Positions 46,204-58,439 of a DNA stretch of 64,000 nt are shown here, in pieces. Every line of letters begins with the position of its first letter. Position 1 is the first letter of the stretch. The notes beneath the pieces are model-generated. The model saw nothing but the letters and a program-made list of their open reading frames with translations. It had not been told where the DNA came from and ran no database searches. Source of the DNA: Chara braunii (Eukaryota > Streptophyta > Charophyceae > Charales > Characeae); contig BFEA01000290.1 in NCBI GenBank assembly GCA_003427395.1, forward strand, positions 1,431,017 through 1,495,016, written 5' to 3'. The position numbers and the translations under genes were made by a program.

Positions 46204-47411
46204 ACAAAAAATAGTCATCGTAAATTGTAATGCTTGGGCCGTCACCGTACCAATGCCGAGGCTGAAATTACCAACTTGAACTGCAGAAGCCTGTGGCGTC
46301 ACCGTTCCAATACCGAGGCTGAGAATTACCAACTTGAACAGCAACAGCCTGTGGCGTCGCCGTACAACAGACCGTATCGTTACCGTATTAACGTCGAGCC
46401 TGAAGTATCCACCAGAAATAACCATTCCGACCCGCAGCAACCTGTATTGTAGCAATGCCGGCCCTCAATACCATGCGCCATATCGGTACCGAAACCTCAC
46501 GTTCGAACCGGAGTGGCGGCCACACCAACACAATGACGCGGATGGCTCGACATAAGTAACACAACTGCGACACTACTCATAGCACATGGGTCGCGGTGAG
46601 GCTAAGGATCAGGGAAATCGGGTAAGTCACACATGCAAATCTCAATCGTTAGAAAATGGAGAGAATCGTCGGAAGATGAATAGATAAATACCCCGGGGTC
46701 AAAATTAATCGTGAACAATTAATTTAAAAATTAGTTAAACATTAAATAATCGTTGGTTCCTCGCCCTTTTATTATTTTAATTATTTTTCTTATTTCTATA
46801 TCATAAATAATAAAATTAAAATGATTTTCATCAAAAATGGTTCCCGACAAAATTCAATAAAACATCAAAATCCCTCGTTTTCTTTTCCTTTTTAGTGGTT
46901 CTGATCCCTTTTCTTGTTTTTAATTGCATTGCCGGAAACACCAAATAATGAGGGTGATTTCATTAGAATTAAATACCAAGGAAATTAAATAAAATAAACA
47001 ATATCCGGTTTTTCTCTCTTTTTTTATCGTTTTTTATTCTTTTTTCCGTTTTTAATTATAATATTGAAATTAAAGAAATATGAGGTCCCATTCTCGCGTC
47101 AGTTGGACAACGTAAAAAGGCCTTACCAAAGCCCACTCTCAAATCACCTTCCCNTGGCCAGTCGTTCCGGTAACGGGCTCGGAGTTGGCGGAAAAGAGGT
47201 AGGCCTCAGCGCGGCGGAAGAGGTAGCCCCTCTCGTCAATTTCTAGGGCTAGTCTCAACAGTCGTCATCTCTAATTTTAGGGATGCTCGAGGTACCCCTA
47301 ATTTTTCCCAACCGGTCGGACAAAAGACACGTTCGATTCCCTCTCAGACAACTTTTCTAAGGGTCAATCCGCCGATATTAGGGCGACCGACTGGCCTTCG
47401 GTCGCCCGACA
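46204..47411 (-). repeat. Right arm of the LTR-A inverted repeat
   Basis: Reverse complement of 39763-41182 with a few percent differences and a ~270-bp deletion. The two arms enclose about 5 kb. This part is the 5' end of the minus-strand LTR-A. Confidence 0.8.
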
Positions 47412-48010
47412 GTGTGTCATCCTTGCACAGAGGCCATCTCTCGCGGCAGATCTCAACCCCACGATCTTGATGATCGCGCGGCCGAAATCGGTCGCGCTGA
47501 TCTGCCTGGCATGCTCCAAAAGCAGTTAGCCCAGTAGGTTGTGTGCGGCCGGGCTTGATCCTGGTATCTGCTGGGTGAGAGTCCTGGACTGTAACCTACT
47601 GGGATTGCTCCTACCACGGGAGCTAGACCTGCACCTCCTCTATACATAGAGGTGCAGTCCCCAGTAGGCCCATCCCACACTCAACGGACCCAGCCTATCT
47701 TGCCCAACGCTTCCCCTGTGGATGGTGCCCCTCCACGGCTTTGAGATCACTCACGCGAGTGGGCTCAGGCTCGGCCTTTCGGCCCCCTGTCTCAAAGTCA
47801 ATGCCCGTGGCCCTGAATCTTCTTATTTTTCTCGTGTCCCGGCCCTATACGCGGCGCACCCTTCTTTTTAACCTACTTAGGCTCTGAATCGCGCGGCTGC
47901 TACCTTTCCCAAGTCCGCACATCCTGAGGCTTCGACAAAACGAAGCATTACCATTCATATCCATTACTCCCGGATGCCACACGCGTTCGGACTAACGTTC
48001 AAAAACTTCT
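47412..48010. repeat. GC-rich stretch with hairpins and SINE-like words
   Basis: Contains CCCAGTAGGTT (47530-47540) and its complement AACCTACTGGG (47593-47603), a CTGCACCTC/GAGGTGCAG hairpin (about 47630-47657), and GGCCGAAATCGGTCG, which is shared with 18060-18325. No gene is seen. A tRNA-derived repeat is possible but unproven. Confidence 0.35.
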
Positions 48011-48255
48011 AGTCTGTGAGTCGTAGGTCAGATCTGAATAAACTTTTGGCAAACGTCGGTCTCATCAAGTATTTCAATCCAACGAAAGCGTCCGACGTTG
48101 AAAAACCCCGGCAAATACCCTTGTTAGGGTATTTGTCTCGACATTGTTTATACATAACACTTCATGGATCTGCTTGGTTATCTAATGTACCTATTAATAA
48201 ATACATTAATATTCTAATGTCTACATGTTACTGTCAATTGTTTTACTTACAGTGA

Positions 48256-48841
48256 AGGAATCACCAAGAACGAGTATGTATACGTTCGCCGACAAATTCG
48301 TCATTACCTTCAAGAATGTTCACTTACAGTTGTTAAACATTTTCTCCTCCCTATTTATTGCGACAACAATCATTGCGTTTTGAATTTTCTCGATCTATAA
48401 AATTATCGATTTTTTAATTACCACAATTTATATTTCAATGACAACAATTTTTTTACTATAATCAAAAATTGATTTTCTCACAGAACCGATAAGCTCAAAA
48501 GATTGACAACTGCTTCTTGCTCAATTTTGAACCAACCATCTCAATGAATTACTGAAGACTGTGGTGTATTTATGCTCTTTATGATTCGCTACTTGCTATT
48601 AGATAAACCATTTATAAATATCTATGATTTTTCTCAGGCAAAAATGTCACCTGCATTTTTTAACCACCTACACAACAACCTTATTTTCTGCACTCTTTTA
48701 CCTCTCTTTTACTTTGTCAAGCTGCAATTCGTTAGCCTTTTTGCACTGCACTTCTTCAAATTTGTTTTCTATGCAGATCAACGACAATGTGATATGTATT
48801 CCTATCGGTATTTTATTTCTGCCTTTCTTGATGCAAGGTGA
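48256..48841 (+). pseudogene. Ulp1-type (C48) cysteine protease domain relic
   Basis: One frame with three internal stops carries the C48 signature in order: KHFLLPIYCDNNHCVLNFLD (His region; the usual Trp after His is Cys here), NLYFND (Asp position), ILNQPSQ (Gln of the oxyanion hole), and TEDCGVFMLFMIRYL (catalytic Cys codon at 48560-48562). The text before it (GITKNEYVYVRRQI) joins in frame. The family removes or processes SUMO-like proteins; in plant genomes such domains are frequently carried by MULE, CACTA and other transposons. No transposase is visible here, so the carrier is unknown. The frame stays open after the domain to 48841 without motifs. It is a pseudogene because of the stops. 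Confidence 0.6.
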
Positions 48842-48889
48842 GGTTCACCTTATCAATTCTCCAAGTGACATTTTTGTTTTCCTAACATC

Positions 48890-49085
48890 AACGCAGTGGT
48901 ATGTGGGAGACGCTGGTAAGAGCAAACATTCGGGAGGCGGGAATCCAAAGGTGGCGAGCTCAATGCTGCAGGCTGTAGGAGCAGACGTGCGAGATAACAA
49001 TGGGGGTACCGGGGTTAGAGCAGCGGTGACGTTCAGTTCATGGGAGCAAGGTTTTAGGATCCCTGTAACAGGATTCCAACGTTGA
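48890..49085. other. GC-rich insert-like patch
   Basis: A short GC-rich segment in an AT-rich setting, open in one frame (text VGDAGKSKHSGGGNPKV) but with no recognisable motif. It may be a fragment captured from elsewhere. Weak. Confidence 0.2.
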
Positions 49086-49727
49086 AATTGTTACCCGAAC
49101 TTCAACTATAAGAATCCCCACATGATAACACTAGCATTGCCACGTTGCTATGTATACCTATCAGTTATTCTACGTCTCACTCATCCTCATTATTATGTTC
49201 AACATATGCTTGACACATTGTCAACTTCAGTTTTGATGGAAACCACACACAACATATTATTACAAACTTAAAAAACTTCGGACCATCCCAATAACCCCAA
49301 CAACTTCAGTTCCTACCCTCCTTACATTAAGTATAAATGAACAATACTCTCACCACTTTCCACGAAAATTTGTACACAAATAAAATGTCATATTCTAACA
49401 TTCAAAATCCTACTGTATTTTACTATATACATTTCTAACCATGTGTTTACTTGTGTATCATGATATTGTCATCATTAACAAATACTCTTTCAAACCGCTC
49501 TATATCCATTGACCATTATGTAGCACATTCCTGCCGAACCGATAAGCCACATATGCTTTGCCTCCTTTTCATACATCATGTCAACAGTTTGTTCCTTCCA
49601 ATGCAAACCACAGTTTCCTTCTCTTGCAGATTTTTTTTTGTATTCCCCTCATAACATCCTCCCTACTCCTGTGTTACCGAACCTTTTCGTATTGTCAAAC
49701 CTCTCTTCTTCTCTTATCCAATTAGTT

Positions 49728-49990
49728 TCATCAAATGACATTTTGCTCCTTTGTACACTACTTATGGATCGACCCTTGCACAAACATTCTCAAATTCTCC
49801 ACAACCCTCCACAACTTTTAATTTCTCCTACGTACCACCACAGAATGGTTATTTAGTATCATCAAATAACATTTTGCTCTTTTGTACACTTCTTATGGAT
49901 CGACCCTTGCACAAACACTTCCAAAATTCACTACAGCCCTCCACCACTTTTAAAATCTACAGCCCTCAACACTTCACTGATGTCTATCAA
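49728..49990 (+). repeat. 131-bp tandem duplication
   Basis: TCATCAAATGACATTTTGCT..TGGATCGACCCTTGCACAAA starts at 49728 and again at 49859, with about 85-90 percent similarity by eye. The overlapping frames there simply duplicate. Confidence 0.85.
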
Positions 49991-50109
49991 TATGCACATA
50001 AATCCATCAAACAGTAATATCAACCCGATTCAGGTTTGTCCTTATGCGACTTTGCACAAGAACGACTTTTTATCACAAACCCTTATTGATGACTGCTCGG
50101 AGCTTCTCA

Positions 50110-51096
50110 TGTCTACAATGCCTTTTGTGGTTGTCCTATATTGCTTCACGTACCTATGACATGAAAGTCAAAGATTATCGATATGTTGTCCACCAGCTCC
50201 GACATTGCACATTCACTATCCACACTTACAAATTTGTTTATTATTGTCTACATGAACAATAACCACTGGGCATTGAGTTGTTTGGATTCCATTCAATTTT
50301 AAGTTTTGTATTACTACAACTTATACTTCAACGACAACGGATTCTTGCGTACACTTCGAGACTAGCTCGATGAAAAAATTATGATTATAGTAGCATGATT
50401 GACAACCTTATTCAAACCAATAACTTCGACTATAAAATATTCATGCTAATGATGATCCGGCACCTGCTGATTCAAAACTCTCTCCCTCATGAACCCCAAT
50501 TCACGCAAATTAACAGTCTTTATTACAAAAATGTCATTCATAATAAATTGTTAACTCGTCATCTGCAAGTTATTATGCCACACCGGTCTTTTTTTTTTCC
50601 TGTTTGCTTTACCAATGACCCACACTTTGATTCTTCAATGGGTTTGACCGATATGGCCTTTTGTTTGGCTTCTTCATGGACTTCCTGCATCATGCATACT
50701 CATGCTCAACAACATATATTTCCTTTCGTACCCACCCCACAAGCTTCATCAATTTTTAACTTTACCGACAACCTGCTTATGTGCGTTTTTGTCTACCAAT
50801 CTCATTTTCACCCCACGATCACATTGTTTCATGATTCCTGCAATATATTTTCTCGTCGGTCTCACAACACCGATTCTCCCATAACATATTTATATTATAT
50901 CGTATTTATTCAGGTTATCAATGATAATGCCCTTTTATATACACTTCAATACCAACTCTTGCTTGATGGTTACCTTTCAAATTTTCGTTTTTGTCTTCCT
51001 CTAAATATCACTCACAGAAACACGTCTACCACCACAAACCCATCCATATATAGATACGAGAGGTCACCTATGAGCATGTTTTTGTGGCTGTGTTAA
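50110..51096 (+). pseudogene. Second Ulp1-like relic with mutated cysteine, plus 233-codon open frame
   Basis: In one frame the text VYMNNNHWALSCLDSIQF (about 50251-50305) matches the C48 His region and is followed by YYYNLYFNDN (Asp region). In another frame, starting with the ATG at 50395, NNFDYKIFMLMMIRHLLIQN aligns with TEDCGVFMLFMIRYLLLDK of the first relic; the catalytic Cys is Tyr. The frame then stays open to 51096 (233 codons) without a known motif, which is long for this AT-rich region. The two relics are about 1.9 kb apart on the same strand and probably stem from a duplicated or repeatedly inserted element. Confidence 0.5.
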
Positions 51097-51099
51097 GAA

Positions 51100-53125
51100 A
51101 GAAATATTATTCGCTCTTCATATTTGTTGTTATAAAAAATTTTGCTAACATCATGCTCTATAAATTTATCCTCGTCATGACTTGTCAAATCATATATATA
51201 CTGTTAATCGCATACATGTTTGAATGTGTTATCTTGCTTTTCGCATTCCAATCAGACGCGTGAACGACACGCCCGTTGTTTTTCAACCGCTCATTATGCG
51301 AGGTCCACATGTCGTCTGACTCAAACTGATGTCATCTTGGTCTGGTGAAAACAACTTTGCATATCTAACGATAACACTTCAATGGAGTGACTTTCATGAC
51401 TTTTATTTTTTTGATATTCTATTCGCAGTGTAGTCAATAAAACGTATGATTTTTTGCTGAACAACGTTGACATTCACAATATGCATGTAGTTGCCATCAG
51501 ACTATACACTCACCGGATTGACTTCACAGTTTGGATTTGAGGTGATGATACATTTTTCGGTATGGCCCGACTGACCTCGTGTGGCTTCCCGATCAGATCC
51601 TCCTGTTCAGATCCTCGCTAAACCTGTCGCCATCATGACCTTGCATGTTGTTTGTGATCCATTGCCTTGCTCTGTTGGTCTCCGCACATTTTGATTTAAA
51701 ATCTTGTTCAGTGACAACAAAAACCTTACGGCTTCTATTCGGTCAATGAGATTTCTTGAGGGTAGACACGTCATACGTGCACTTAAGAACCTTGACATTT
51801 CACACATGCATAGTCATGCCACTTGAAGTCCACTACAATATGATTGCAATGACGCCTCTCAAGTTGCATTCCATTGACGCATGAAAATATATACAATTTC
51901 AAGTTTTGTGTCAAAACTAGTTGGAGCTTTGTATACCAATTTTTTTTTTTTTTTTTTTTCCTCTCTCTCTATGAGACTTGCTTTTCCCTCTCTCTATCTG
52001 CACACCGATGAACATGTTTGGTGATAAAGTCGAAATGATGTGAGCTTAATTGAAAAGTTGACGTTTATGGCTGAAATTTCGCTTCGACTATTGAGACACT
52101 CTGTAATAATAAATTGTAAGAGAGTTATGTCAATTTTTTCGATGATAAGGGCAACAAATATTTTTTTGACACTTGTTGCATGTCTGTAATAGCAGATTGA
52201 AAGGGATTTATGTAAACCTTTTGGATGATAAGTACACTCAGAGAATGTTTAGACTTCAAATGCAGATGCTGACGGCAAGGCTCCATTTGTGCTCTACTAT
52301 TCATGTTTGAAAAGGTCAACCTGCTGGGAGAACTGACCATATTCCCCTAGCATCTTCACCCGAATAGAATGTCTGTGGGTAGCAGCGGGTACGCTACTTT
52401 TGTGTTTCTTTTTTTTTTCCCCTCTCTCTCTCTCTCTCATGCCAACATATTGGTTGAACGTTCTTACTCTACCCCGTTTCTGCCTGCTACTACCTTAATA
52501 TCGTTGAGGATGACGAGACTCCGGTCACCCGTTACTTACACTTGCCACGGTCCACTGATGGTTGTCATCCTTTCCCCGCTCAACAACTTATCACAAAGTT
52601 AGCAACGATGTTTCGCCTGTCTCGTTGCTGTTTCCCTCGAAACCACACAGGATGAGACACGTGACACGTGTCTCCCAAGGGCAACACTCCGTCCTTATCT
52701 GACATCCACACCTTCAAGGTGTAAGAGCAGTCAAGCTGCCAGCAACAACGATATGACGATCAACAATAATGGGTCTCCCTTACTATAGAGGACATAAAAA
52801 ATAGATAGAAAAAATTAAGAGAAGAGGGGGGAGAGCGATAGGAAGAGCGACCAAGAGAAGAACATGCTTGCAAATGAACACAACGAATAGATAGATAGAT
52901 AAATAGGCTTTGTGGCTAAGATAAAGGTCATAAGAGTGGTTGCACTGCAAGTGCACACAAGTGATGATTCGATGACACAACTTTGCGCCCACGTCAGAGA
53001 AGACAAAGAGCGTTGTGGCAGATAGATAGTCCAATGATCTCATTGATTGGATTGGTCATAGCCATTGTTGTCGTTTTTTTGCTTGGCCTCCTCCTCACAA
53101 GCGATTATCGGGTAGCTGAAAATTC
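51100..53125. other. Non-coding, unassigned, with T20 and CT tracts
   Basis: Only short unrelated frames. Simple tracts: T20 at 51940-51959, CT near 52422-52438. Nothing else is supported. Confidence 0.4.
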
Positions 53126-53129
53126 AGGA

Positions 53130-53560
53130 ATAAAAATTATGAAGTGAGAGTTTCGGGCAGTCTGAAAATCCTAAATGGTCCCGAAGTGGTGAAAGATCCG
53201 AAGACCCTGAAAACCACCTGTTTTGGCAGACTTCATTCTGAAATGGTGAAGGGTGTCCTGAAGTGGTCAAGTGAGAGTTTTTGGCAGTCTGAAAATCCTG
53301 AATAGTTTCGAAGTGGTAAAAGGTCCGAAGACCATGAAAACCACCCTTCACCACTGGAGGATGCAGCCTGCCTAAACAGGTGGTTTTCAGGGTCTTCGGC
53401 GCTTTCACAATTTCAGGACCATTCAAGATTTTCATACCTGAATGGACCTGAAGTGGTGAAAGTTCCGAAGACCCTGAAAACCACTTGTTTAGGCAGGCTG
53501 CATCATGAAGTGGTGAAGGGTGTCCTGAAGTGGAGATGAAAAATAAGACTCTTGTTAACC
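53130..53560. repeat. Satellite with direct and inverted units, related to 1690-2400
   Basis: Units of ~90-130 bp with GAAGTGGTGAAAG.TCCGAAG and ACCCTGAAAACCACCTGTTT occur at 53176, 53303 and 53450 in one orientation and at 53360-53435 in the other. TGAA recurs every 8-10 bases, and the block ends in TTGTTAACCTTCTCTCC, as does the satellite at 2385. No gene. Confidence 0.7.
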
Positions 53561-53845
53561 TTCTCTCCTTCCCCTATGCCTCTCTCATTGTCTTCCACAT
53601 CTTCTCCTTGTCTCCTTTGACTCTTCAATTTCTTTTTTTCTATTGTTCTTTCTTCCCCCCTCCGCCCTTTCCCCTCCCCCCCTTCGTTTTGCCTCTCTCT
53701 TCATCTAGCCCCGTCAATGTTCATACCCCAACTACCCTCCTTAGATCCTCCACGTCACCCTTTCCTGCATAATGGAGAAGATGTCCCGTGTTGCTAACAC
53801 CCCACAATTTCTCCCTCGCTGTCTGTATATACAGGCTGCAACTCT

Positions 53846-53865
53846 CTTTCTTTCTTTCTCTCTCT

Positions 53866-53939
<74 letters not shown>
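53846..53939. repeat. (CT)n(TG)n compound microsatellite
   Basis: A CT tract (53846-53868) passes into about 71 bp of TG repeat (53869-53939). The His/Thr and Cys/Val repeat frames across it are artefacts. Confidence 0.98.
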
Positions 53940-53943
<4 letters not shown>

Positions 53944-55945
53944 CTGTGTTGTGATATGTGGATGTGTGGGTGTCCATGTCCATCATCATGTCTAACCGCT
54001 GTCCGTGTCAATGTGTATGTCCAACTGCTCTCCCCTTCTATTTGTGTGTGTGCATGACTTTGTCTGTATGTGTGTTGGTTTTGTGTGCGTTTGTGTATGT
54101 TTGCATGTCTATATGCACGCGCACCTTATGAATGTGTGTATCCACTTTTGTTTGTGTAGTTTATCCTCTTAAGCAATTTTTCATTGTTGTTTTCCGCCAC
54201 TTTGGTTTTTCTCTTGGATGCAGATTTCGCTATTCTGAGCAGAACAGCCTCTCGGTCATTTGCTCCTTTCTATTAGTGCGCATCTGCACCTCCGGGAAAC
54301 TGGACCTAGCGTACCGTACAATTTCAATAAATACTGAAAAATATGCATGTCTCCTCTCCCTCTTTTTTCCTATTCTTGTCGAATGTCATTGTCTACTTCT
54401 GTCCGCTTAAGATTAGGATGAGAGCTATTGATTACTTCTCCAACTTAAAGGAGAAGGATTAGCCACGCCCCCCAATCTATCTATGAATAAAACTCTCAAC
54501 AGTTGACAAACATCTATCAAGGACAAATTCTCATTACTATTATCCAATGATTGTACCTATCGAATACTTCTCTGTCTCTACATAACAACCGCCGAGCATG
54601 TCCACAATTCAGTACCTAGTTGCCACTGCTTGTGAGCCTTTACACGTGATGGCATAGGGGAGAAAGACAAAAAGGCACCCATAACTTCAGTTGATACATT
54701 CTTGAGGTCATCGCCAAAAACAAAAAACAAAATTGATGGACTGATCGATGTAAGCAGAGCCCTCTGATGGCTACGAGATAACAACAAAGCTATGTTCGCA
54801 TAAGTGTGTCAGCCTCATGGGTCTTGGCAACCACTTTGCCATCCTTTTGTATGATGTCTTTTTTATCCTGACGACTTTCTTCTCTTTACACGTATACATT
54901 ACTCTCCATATTCTGACGGTGAAGTGTAACGGGGGAGAGACGAAGAGAGTGACATCACCTAATCACACACTCTCATTCAAACCATATACTACATGTAAAT
55001 TTCGTTGTGATAGCAGTTAGAACCATCTACTATTTTTCATAAGTCCTGCACTGCAGGTCTACCCCCCCCCCCCCCCCCCTCTTTCTCTCTCACATTTGCG
55101 GACACACCACCACGACCTCATACTGTTCACTCTTACCACCCACATGACCACCGTATCCGCCCACTCACTCAAATATGAGATTACACCACAACGAGTAACT
55201 ACCAAAAAATCCATCAACCCCTCTTTTAGAGAAAATGATAAAAAAACAAGAAAGGGTTAGGTGAAAAATTAAAACAGTCGCCTCATAAATCCAACAAACC
55301 GACTGAAACTTAGCGGGTAGTTATAATTCAACTGTATGCAACCTAATCACCGTCCAATCAAAACATGTAGTGGAAACCACCAATACTAAATTTTTCTTTT
55401 TCTTTTTGATTTTTTCATTAATTCATTTACCGAGCAAGCAAACGGTATAGTCAAAGCAATACAAATGATAGTAGTCAGGCGACCAGGGTGTGGTAGGAGA
55501 GTGAAGCAAGCACCTGCAACAAATATGACGTGCAACTTCTGCAGCTGTGTAGCTATACAATGGTTAATCGTTCCCACCACCTGCAACTCTGCCTCAACAA
55601 ATCTGACTTCCAACTCTGCACGCAATTGCTGCCTCCCGGTGGCAAGAGCTACCTCCTGAGGTATCTAAGGAGTTTGTCAGAAAGTACGAGGGGTATATCT
55701 CCAAAACCTGGACATGGTGCAACTGCAGATCTGATCGCCCTTCAGACTAAAGGCGCACCAAAGGAGGCGAAAACTGCTGCCTATTGATATCACGGGGAGG
55801 TTTTTCGATGGACCAAGGCTTACGAACGACCGTAAGTCCACCGTTTATTCATTTATCTTTCCTTGAAAAACAGGTCGATTCTTTATTCTTAATGAACTTG
55901 ATTTAAAGTGCACAAACCAGCTGGTAGGTTCACAGTTTCTACCGT
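53940..55945. other. Non-coding, unassigned, with C18 run
   Basis: Short unrelated frames only. A pure run of 18 C at 55062-55079 is a likely sequencing-difficult site. A frame at 55530-55787 shows no domain. Confidence 0.4.
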
Positions 55946-56769
55946 TGTCGGGCAACCGAAGACCAGTCGGCCGCCCTAATACCGAGAGATTGACTCTTAG
56001 AAAAGTTGTCTGAGAGGGAATCGACAAAAAGTTTTGTCCGACTGGATGGGAAAAATTAGGGGGAGCCAGGCCATCCTAATTTTGGGTGTGTCAACCATCA
56101 AGACTAGCCTCAAAACTAGCAAGCGGGATTACCGCTTTGCTGCCCTAAGGGCTACCGAATTATCTATCTCATTTTCGCCCGCTCCAAGCCTGTTCCCGAG
56201 ACGACTGGTTGTGGGTCGGTAATTTGAGAATGGGCTTAGACAAGGCCCTTTTACAATGTCGAACAGAGGCGAGGACGGAGCCCCACATTTAATTAAATTT
56301 AAAGTTGAAAATAAAAATGGAAAAAAGAATTAAAAACAAAAGAAAAGAAGACAAAAACGAGATTTTCTTCAATTTATTTAATTTCTTCGGCATTTAATTT
56401 TGATGGGATCGCCCTCATTAATTATTATTTTTGATAATAAAATTAAAATCAAGAAAAGGAAATCAAAACTATAGAAAGAAAAAGAAAACATGAAAATTCT
56501 CGATATTTAATTGAATTCCGTCGGAATTCGTTTTTGATGTAACTGCCTTATTTTCATTCTTTTCGATAATAGAATTAAGAAATAAGCAAAACAATTAAAA
56601 TAACAAAAGAGGAGAAAAACAACGATTATCTAATATTTGACTAATTTTTATCTTAGTTATTCACGATAAATTTTGACCCCGGGTTATTTATTTGCTCTAA
56701 TCCTAACGATTCTTTCTATTCCCCTATGATTGAGATCGACTACATGACCTGCCCGATTTTCTTGATTAT

Positions 56770-57690
56770 TGAGCTCGCCACAGTTTGAGTGTCGAGACAG
56801 TGGTGTCGCATGGCCGAGGTGGGTTGATGCTACCTTGGTTTGGCCCTTTCAAGTATGGTTTTTACTTCTTGCTCAGTTCAGACACGCGGTTCGGAAGAGG
56901 TTCGGTGCTGCTACGGGACTAGGACAATCTACAGTACTCGGCATATTCTGGGCATGCCATTGGTGTGGTACACGCTGCTGGGTTATTTTCAGGCCGGTTC
57001 GATCANGANATTTTGGNTTGGGACAGGTTTGGAATTATCACGGCGGGGCTGTATAGGGTCGGCATCGACATGTTTCAGATTCGACATCTCAACGGCGATC
57101 TGTTTCCGGGTCCGGGGCTCTCATGGGGGTTTATTTAGGGATTGCTGTCATCATATGTCAGGTTCAGTCTCATCACGACGATTTATTTCGGGCTCGGAAC
57201 TCCGACTGCAGTTCATTTTCAGTTCACCTTCAACGCGACTCCGACAGTTTACTTCCGNATCGGGNCCAACACGNCCATTTATTTCAGCGTCCGATGCCAT
57301 AGCCACATTATTTTTCAGGTTTGGAGTAGGACCTGTAGTGAGCGGTTTGACAGTGGTACTTTCCCGTGTAATCTGTTTCGGGTTGCGGAGTTCCACTCCA
57401 TTGATGCTGACACGACACTTGGACTTAGTATTACGGCATGTTCTCGTTCTTTCGGGTTCGGAATTCTGGTCTGGAACAGGTTCGGTATTATCATGGTATT
57501 TCTGGCTTTCTACGGTATCCGGCTTCGGTACGGTACGCATCACTGCATCAGTTTCAGATTCGGTATTGGCAGCTTAGAAGGTTTATTTCAAGTAGTAACT
57601 TCAGGCTCGACTTTGGTCTGGCATGGGCTGCTGTGGTGCAGACAGGTTAACTCAGCCTCGGTATTGGTATGGTAGCAACCATGGTAATTG
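56770..57690 (+). repeat. Degenerate TTCAGATTCGGTAT-type repeat block
   Basis: Many diverged words of the form TTCAG(A/G)TTCGG..T and GGCTCGAC recur every 45-65 bp. The same type of repeat is shorter at 40680-41080 and nearly absent at 46400-46500, so the block varies in length between LTR-A copies. It contains six ambiguous bases. Confidence 0.6.
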
Positions 57691-58439
57691 GTACACCGAG
57701 CCTGTTAACTTCGATTTTTGGCCCTGGCGCANGTGACCTGTGATTTGCTCTTGGTACTGTTCCAGAAATTGCTACTGGTTCAGTGATGGAAATCCGGTAT
57801 CATTTCCTGGCGCTCCTGCTGCTTTTTTGGCTGGTACCGGTGACCTGGCCCGAAGTGCTGGTCTCGCAAGAAAATCCCGTGATACCGTTGGTACCAGAGC
57901 TACGGGCTTGGGCCTGCGTTTTTCTCAGGAGCCTCTGATCGACTGAGGGCCACGCCCTGTGCGGCTGCCGCCTATATGGGGGACCCGTTGATATTGGAAT
58001 GGGGGCAGACGGGGGGCAGTCTCTTGCAGCATGCTGGGTGTACGCAGCCCACTTTGGAGCTCGTTTCAGACACGCGTGAATGAGCGACGGTCAACGGTAA
58101 AAGGAGAATGGAAGGAAGGGGGAAACGGACTGTGCGCCAGGTGTACACCGCCCACCTCTGGCTTATCGCGCTGCGTCGAAGGGCTTGATTGGAGAACAGA
58201 ACGGGGAGAACTGCCTCAAACAGTAAAGAGGGGAGGAAGAAAGAGTTTGGGATGTGCACCGGGGACTCTGCAAGTTCGCGCTCGGTTCGTTTCTTGCTGG
58301 TATGGCGTGTGTAGCCCCTTCCAGCTAACGGGCTATCGCCTTGTTGTGGGGTTGAGTAAGAGGAAGAATGCGCGGGCTGCGCATGAAGAGGTAGGGGTGA
58401 ACTTCGGCCGAGAAGATGAGAAACCGCTGCTTGAGCAGT

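Larger units (their letters stand above)
43235..47411 (-). mobile_element. LTR-A, complete 4.18 kb copy on the minus strand
   Basis: On the minus strand it runs from TGTCGGGCGACC (47411 downward) to ..TTTCCTCACA (43235), next to a tRNA-Asp PBS. The length is extreme for an LTR. It is largely built of tandem repeats: a ~75-87-bp GCGTACGC minisatellite, an extended CT tract, an 86-bp minisatellite, a (TC)n tract and a 90-bp repeat, each listed separately. Long frames in it (for example 45711-46214, and the Leu/Ser-rich frames at 43656-44111 and 44922-45464) reflect repeats and CT tracts rather than genes. Confidence 0.8.

Noticed and set aside
53721-54057. His/Thr-repeat and Cys/Val-repeat frames
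   Set aside because: Translations of the (TG)n tract on either strand.
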